Part shown: positions 5,978-9,819 of the stretch, piece by piece
How positions within the stretch are numbered: position 1 is the first letter of the stretch
Layout: each line of letters starts with the position of its first letter
Assembly: GCA_019247245.1 (NCBI GenBank)
Contig: JAFAPF010000217.1
Coordinates: 1-9,819, forward strand
Length of the DNA stretch: 9,819 nt
Origin: Rubrobacter sp.
GTDB lineage: Bacteria > Actinomycetota > Rubrobacteria > Rubrobacterales > Rubrobacteraceae
Direction: 5' to 3'
The notes under the pieces: generated by a model
The model's database searches: none
The model's input: the letters and a program-made list of their open reading frames with translations, nothing else
Told to the model about the DNA's origin: nothing
Program-made: the position numbers and the translations under genes

Positions 5978-7915
5978 CTAAGCTTCGGCTTTCGTCTCGA
6001 GCTGGGTCGCTTCCCGTTTGAGCTCTTTGTCGAGCGGGTTGAGAGCTAGAGCTTCGCGATACGATGAAAGGGCTTCCTTGGGTTCTCCTACCTGCTCGTA
6101 ATACCTCGCCAGGAGAACATATGGGGCGTAATGCTCCGGATTCAACCGCGTTGCCTCATCGTAGGCTTGCTTGGCGCGTGGCCAATCGCCGAGCCGAATC
6201 TCCAGCTGGGCTGCGCGTTGCGCCAGCTGCGGGTTCACGGGGTTGAACTTCTGCGCGCTCTTCACGAAATCTAGGGCCACCCGCGGGTTCACGCTTGCGT
6301 AACTACGCGCCAGGTATCGGTCAGCAATGTAGAGAGGGGCTACGGTAGAGATCACCAGCACGGCCCCGAATGCGATCCCTGCCCGCATGGGCCACCTGAG
6401 CGTCTCCGTTTCGGCTGCTCGACGCCAGGGCGTAACCAGAACCGCGAGGTAGACGAACACGGGCAGCGTTATCGCCGGTAACTGCCAGAACCACTCTGCC
6501 GTCGAGTGAACAAACCAGTAGCTAACAGCCGCCACTAGTGCGCCGACCAGTGCCTTGCCCTCCACGTTGAGATATTTAAACCTCTGCTGCAGCCCAGCAG
6601 CTAAACAGACACCCAGAAACCCGAAGAACAGAACCCCTCCGATGACACCACGTTCGCTCAGAACCTCGAGCGGCAGGCTGTGCGGCTGACGGGCATACTT
6701 GGCCCACTCGATCCACTTCTCGCGTAGCTGATAGTACGTCGCCTCGTAGTTTTGAGTTCCAACCCCAAGCAGCGGATTAGCCGTAAAATCTCTCCAAGCC
6801 ACCTGCCAGAGCGTGTATCGTCCTGCCCCGGAGGCGCTGAGGTACCGGCTCTGCTCCTGCCCGGTGCTGCGGTCGCTTCTGAAATCCTCCCACCTCTCGG
6901 TGGTCCATGAGACAGGGCCTCCTCCCCGATCACCCCAGATAACCCCGCCGACGATCAAGGCGGCGACGAGGACGACCAGCACGGTGGTGCTGGAGGCGCG
7001 CACGAGGTCAGCTGGCGGGCTCCACCTCCGGTCCGCTAGTGCCCATAGGAGCCCATACAAGCCAGCTGCCGCACAGGTCCACCAGATCAGCGACACGGCG
7101 TCTTCCAGCGCTTCCGGCCCTAAACCGTTCCGAAATGCCAGGTAAACTCCGTTCAGGGTGGGGAAAGAGACAATCAAGGCCGCCATCACCGGTATCAGGG
7201 CCAGAAGGCCACGCAGCCGCTGGCCGGAGAACGCGAAAAATATCGGCAAGGAGACGGCCATCGCCACCATCGCACCTCGGGATTGCGTCAAGGTCGCAAG
7301 CTCGACGGCGAGGGTCGCGCTGGCCAGAACCAGGCCGCGTGCCACCCAGTTAGTACGCTTCGAGCCGGCCAGGTAAACGGCCACCCAGAAGGGCACGAGC
7401 AGAAATGCCGGTTCGCCGTTGTAGTAGCCGACGGTGCCGACAAAACGGTTATCCTTGAAGAGGTTCCCAAGGTCGGACACGGTAGACAGCAGGGCAAACG
7501 CTCCCACGACCGCCGGTCCGAGAACAGATGCAATTAGCACCCAGCGGCGCGAGGCACCGAGAGCGAGGAGACCCAAGGCGAGCCCGAAGGCGATCAAGTA
7601 CATTAGGGTCTGACTTACACCGAGCCATGCGTCCCCTCGATTCGACGACCAAAGGACTGAGGCCGCGGTCCACACGGCGTACCCGACGAAGAGGATGAGC
7701 GCCGCCGTACTCCACCGCGATCTCGCTCCATAGAAGGTGCCGGTCAGCGCGGCGACCAATGCTATTCCGGCCAGCGCGAAGAGAACCGGTGCCCAGTCCT
7801 TGGTGAAGTACCCTCCGCTCTCATACCCCATCCAGGAGGCGAGCAGTACGATTGCTACCAACGTCAAGGATGGGACCAACTGCCTGGGGTTTTTGGAGAG
7901 CTTGAGGAGATTCAT
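5978..7915 (-). CDS. O-antigen ligase/Wzy-type membrane protein with C-terminal TPRs
   Basis: From ATG 7915 the protein has 645 residues and about 14-15 hydrophobic segments. The Wzy_C/O-antigen ligase region is marked by LTQSRGAM (209-216) and a large outer loop (about 328-424). That loop contains WRDFTANPLLGVGTQNY (374-390) and PHSLPLEVLSERGVIGG (411-427), the usual nPLLGvG and H...E-rG-iG signatures. Such proteins polymerise or transfer lipid-linked glycans on the outer face of the membrane. After the last membrane segment (about 512-530) two to three tetratricopeptide-like units follow (about 545-640; DWPRAKQAYDEATRLNP, PKEALSSYREALALNP), probably for protein contacts or chain-length control. 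The frame is open to a TTG at 8092, but the extra 59 residues are polar and have no ribosome binding site. At ATG 7915 a GGAGG lies only 1 nt away, too close for normal use, so the start is unsettled. Which of polymerase or ligase it is cannot be decided from sequence. Confidence 0.86.
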   Translation of the reverse strand: MNLLKLSKNPRQLVPSLTLVAIVLLASWMGYESGGYFTKDWAPVLFALAGIALVAALTGTFYGARSRWSTAALILFVGYAVWTAASVLWSSNRGDAWLGVSQTLMYLIAFGLALGLLALGASRRWVLIASVLGPAVVGAFALLSTVSDLGNLFKDNRFVGTVGYYNGEPAFLLVPFWVAVYLAGSKRTNWVARGLVLASATLAVELATLTQSRGAMVAMAVSLPIFFAFSGQRLRGLLALIPVMAALIVSFPTLNGVYLAFRNGLGPEALEDAVSLIWWTCAAAGLYGLLWALADRRWSPPADLVRASSTTVLVVLVAALIVGGVIWGDRGGGPVSWTTERWEDFRSDRSTGQEQSRYLSASGAGRYTLWQVAWRDFTANPLLGVGTQNYEATYYQLREKWIEWAKYARQPHSLPLEVLSERGVIGGVLFFGFLGVCLAAGLQQRFKYLNVEGKALVGALVAAVSYWFVHSTAEWFWQLPAITLPVFVYLAVLVTPWRRAAETETLRWPMRAGIAFGAVLVISTVAPLYIADRYLARSYASVNPRVALDFVKSAQKFNPVNPQLAQRAAQLEIRLGDWPRAKQAYDEATRLNPEHYAPYVLLARYYEQVGEPKEALSSYREALALNPLDKELKREATQLETKAEA

Positions 7916-7924
7916 GCCTCCGCC

Positions 7925-7930
7925 AGTATA
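7925..7930 (-). promoter_or_regulatory. -10-like element just before the Wzy-type start
   Basis: On the minus strand TATACT matches TATAAT at 5 of 6 positions and ends 9 nt before ATG 7915. If used, the transcript would start at or next to the ATG, giving a leaderless or near-leaderless mRNA, as is common in actinobacteria. I see no good -35 at the right distance, so confidence is low. Confidence 0.25.
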
Positions 7931-8142
7931 TCGAAGGAAAAACCATCCTTTGTGGGCTTTTGGCGGTATTTGAGTATCAGACCCTGGAGGACGGATCGCG
8001 TTTGTCCGAGCGTTCATAATGATCGCTGCAGAAAGGTGTGGTTTACCGAAACGCTCTGACTGAGAGAATGCGGTCCGCGGAGGATTTCCCAATAGTAGAT
8101 ATAGGCGTTCTGTGGTTAGGCGTGACGTTGGCTCTAGTGCTA

Positions 8143-8157
8143 TACACCGTGGGTGTA
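8143..8157 (-). terminator. Short perfect stem-loop right after the hydrolase stop codon
   Basis: TACACC (8143-8148) pairs perfectly with GGTGTA (8152-8157) around a 3-nt loop, starting one base past the stop codon at 8159-8161. No U-tract follows on the minus strand. It could protect the 3' end of a processed message or act as a weak attenuator; 6 bp can also occur by chance. Confidence 0.3.
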
Positions 8158-8158
8158 A

Positions 8159-9646
8159 CTACGCACCTTCGTCTTCGAAGGAACCACGGTTACGGCTCTC
8201 TGCGACGTTGGCCACGTTCACCAGTATCATGTTTGAGGGCCATACGCTACCCTCCCGGGTATACGCCGCTACCATTAACGTGTGGAAGCCATCGGGAACG
8301 CTTGAGGTGTTCCAATCGAACGGGACGCGTTCATAAACTCCTTGTAACACGCCATCTACGTAGAATTCCCAATTGGACGTCGGGCCCAAATTAGAAACGG
8401 TGGGATTTACCCTATATATCCCCGAGATAGGGCGAGCATTAGGAACCCTCGGTAAGGTTACGGTAGCTCCTCCCGGCTCCGCTCCTGTCGTTTGTTTTAA
8501 GGCTCGGAACGTCATCGTCTCGCTCAGGTTCGTGCCCACAATCGACCATTCCGGCTTGTCCGGGCTGGTCGGGTAATAGGAGTACCAGCTCATTCCTGTG
8601 ATGTAGGGTAGGTTTCGGGCCAGAATGTAAGCCCGTTTAAGGTAGAGTGCCCTTCTGTAATCTGGCACCGCCTTCATCCACGTGTCAGTAGTAGAGAACC
8701 CGTATTCTCCGAGGAAGATAGACTTCTCAGCGTCACCCTGGTCGTCCATGGCTGATTTTATCTTCTTGATACCCAAGAAGTTCTGATCTACCGTACCAAA
8801 AATACCGTCGAAGACTGCGCTAGAAGTATCCCTATCGGGAGAGATTGGCTCCTGTAGTTCATCGGTGGTTGCAGAAGGAATGCTTGAATAAGGGTGCACG
8901 TCCATGATGTCGAAGAAGTAGCTATCGACAGCAGCATCGAGATATTTCTTGGCTTCCCAGTAGTAAGCATCGAGGTAACCTAAGTCATTACGGTTGAGGC
9001 CACCGAACACTACCGAAGCACCAGGATAGGCATTTTTGACGCTGAGGTAGCCCGCGCGCAAGAGGGCCACGTACTCGTCAGGCTTCGGGCTTGGCTTCCA
9101 GAAGTCTTCTATGTTGGGTTCGTTCCACATTTCGTACTGGACGACGCGCCCTTTGTAGCGCGAAACCACATCGTTAACGAAGTCAGACCAGTAGCCCAGC
9201 TCGGTGCTACCCCTGGGCGGATACCAGATTCTGTCGGAAGGGTTGGGAACGCTGTTTTCGAGATCCGGATGCACCCAGTCCGGGGTTCCGGAGAGCTGAA
9301 GCTTCACCGTCATCCCTCTGGTTTCGGCAGCGTTTACCAGCCGGTCGAGGGAACTCCAGTCGTAAGAACGGGGGGATGGCTGTCCCTCGTTAAGATACCA
9401 CCATACTGCACCAGAGGAGACCGAGTTCACACCGGCGGCTTTTGCGACATCCAGTGCTTTCGTAAGCTGAGTATCATCCAGCTCAGCCGAGTTTACAGGC
9501 AGAGTATAATCGAAAGTCGTAGTGGCGATTTGGTTCGGAGTTAGTTGGGTCACTGCGATGGCTAGAGCGGCTATCAGGACTGCGGTGGCTGTTGCGATAA
9601 GCAGTCGTTTACCTTTACTGGGTGCTTCACTTTTCTTTGGTGCCAC
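8159..9646 (-). CDS. Membrane-anchored clan GH-A glycoside hydrolase with Ig-like tail
   Basis: A 495-residue protein with a Lys-rich cytoplasmic start (MAPKKSEAPSKGKR), one membrane segment (about 14-33) and an extracellular (beta/alpha)8-type catalytic domain (about 50-385). The acid/base glutamate is in YEMWNEPN (171-178; Glu176), DVHPY (249-253) holds a typical active-site histidine, and the likely nucleophile is Glu314 in FLGEYGFS (311-318). These are hallmarks of retaining clan GH-A enzymes (GH5/GH39-like). A proline-rich link leads to a C-terminal Ig-like domain (about 402-480) with the VPDGFHTLMVAAY pattern of bacterial Ig modules. GH-A hydrolases inside exopolysaccharide operons, such as PslG, cut the polymer being made; I infer a similar job here. 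The GTG start at 9646 has an AAGGAG (9655-9660) at 8-nt spacing. It is the first gene of the visible run. The exact GH family and sugar specificity are not readable. Confidence 0.87.
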   Translation of the reverse strand: MAPKKSEAPSKGKRLLIATATAVLIAALAIAVTQLTPNQIATTTFDYTLPVNSAELDDTQLTKALDVAKAAGVNSVSSGAVWWYLNEGQPSPRSYDWSSLDRLVNAAETRGMTVKLQLSGTPDWVHPDLENSVPNPSDRIWYPPRGSTELGYWSDFVNDVVSRYKGRVVQYEMWNEPNIEDFWKPSPKPDEYVALLRAGYLSVKNAYPGASVVFGGLNRNDLGYLDAYYWEAKKYLDAAVDSYFFDIMDVHPYSSIPSATTDELQEPISPDRDTSSAVFDGIFGTVDQNFLGIKKIKSAMDDQGDAEKSIFLGEYGFSTTDTWMKAVPDYRRALYLKRAYILARNLPYITGMSWYSYYPTSPDKPEWSIVGTNLSETMTFRALKQTTGAEPGGATVTLPRVPNARPISGIYRVNPTVSNLGPTSNWEFYVDGVLQGVYERVPFDWNTSSVPDGFHTLMVAAYTREGSVWPSNMILVNVANVAESRNRGSFEDEGA

Positions 9647-9654
9647 GCTCTATT

Positions 9655-9660
9655 CTCCTT
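9655..9660 (-). promoter_or_regulatory. Ribosome binding site of the hydrolase gene
   Basis: CTCCTT on the plus strand reads AAGGAG on the minus strand, 8 nt before the GTG at 9646. It supports GTG initiation; the earlier in-frame codons do not offer a better start. Confidence 0.7.
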
Positions 9661-9694
9661 CACACACAGAAAAAAAGTGAAAGACATGCGGTGC

Positions 9695-9723
9695 ATCTTA
9701 TGAGACTGACCCGTATCCGACAA
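9695..9723 (-). promoter_or_regulatory. Candidate promoter for the operon
   Basis: On the minus strand TTGTCG (9723-9718; 4 of 6 to TTGACA) is followed after exactly 17 bp by TAAGAT (9700-9695; 4 of 6 to TATAAT). Transcription would start near 9688, about 40 nt before the GTG, leaving room for the AAGGAG site. It is the best sigma-70-type pair I found upstream of the first gene. The region from 9724 to the window end shows no further gene I can support. Confidence 0.4.
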
Positions 9724-9819
9724 GGTAAAGACCATAAGGCATACACACGCTCTCAACGCACAAGGTACCAACTAGAAAAGCAAATTCTGTTGGTTCGTCG
9801 CGATGTTTTGATTCTTCGA

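Larger units (their letters stand above)
7916..8158 (-). other. Spacer upstream of the Wzy-type gene
   Basis: This stretch of about 243 bp lies between the hydrolase stop and the chosen Wzy start. It is translatable in the Wzy frame from TTG 8092 or ATG 8017, but neither start has a ribosome binding site. It contains the stem-loop at 8143-8157 and a -10-like TATACT (7930-7925) that ends 9 nt before the ATG. Confidence 0.45.

Overview
The window looks like part of a cell-surface polysaccharide locus from a high-GC Gram-positive bacterium, probably an actinobacterium. The signs are strong AGGAGG-type ribosome binding sites, GTG and TTG starts, a secreted protein ending in an LPXTG-type sorting signal, and several exported enzymes held by single N-terminal membrane anchors. 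Frequent AGG arginine codons and this gene mix made me think of Rubrobacter or a relative, but the sequence alone does not prove it.

Layout: seven genes lie head to tail on the minus strand, covering almost everything from 9646 down to 482. In transcription order they are: a membrane-anchored clan GH-A glycoside hydrolase with an Ig-like tail (9646-8159); a polytopic O-antigen ligase/Wzy-type protein with C-terminal TPRs (7915-5978); a small LPXTG surface protein with a 30-bp in-frame tandem repeat (5800-5402); a CelD/FemAB-like GNAT transferase (5325-4162); an ATP-grasp ligase (4086-2854); a fusion of a nucleotidyltransferase-like domain to a thymidylate-kinase-like P-loop kinase (2777-1464); and a membrane-anchored purple-acid-phosphatase-like metallophosphoesterase (1405-482). 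The longest gaps are about 245 bp (before the Wzy gene) and about 180 bp (before the LPXTG gene). Elsewhere genes are 58-76 bp apart, so one or a few polycistronic units are likely. A promoter candidate with 17-bp spacing lies upstream of the first gene at 9695-9723.

At the left edge an open plus-strand frame ends at 146. It looks like the charged C-terminus of a convergent gene. Positions 147-481 hold no convincing gene.

How the genes may work together (inference): the Wzy/ligase protein would polymerise or transfer lipid-linked glycan outside the membrane, and the hydrolase would trim or release the product, as PslG does in the Psl system. The ATP-grasp enzyme and the GNAT transferase would add amide- or amino-acid-type decorations. 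The kinase fusion would phosphorylate an unidentified small substrate, and the external phosphatase would remove phosphate. No glycosyltransferase, flippase or polysaccharide co-polymerase is visible, so the rest of the pathway must lie outside this window, most simply beyond the right edge. The ATP-grasp, GNAT and NTase-kinase trio is the least explained part and the best candidate for something undescribed.
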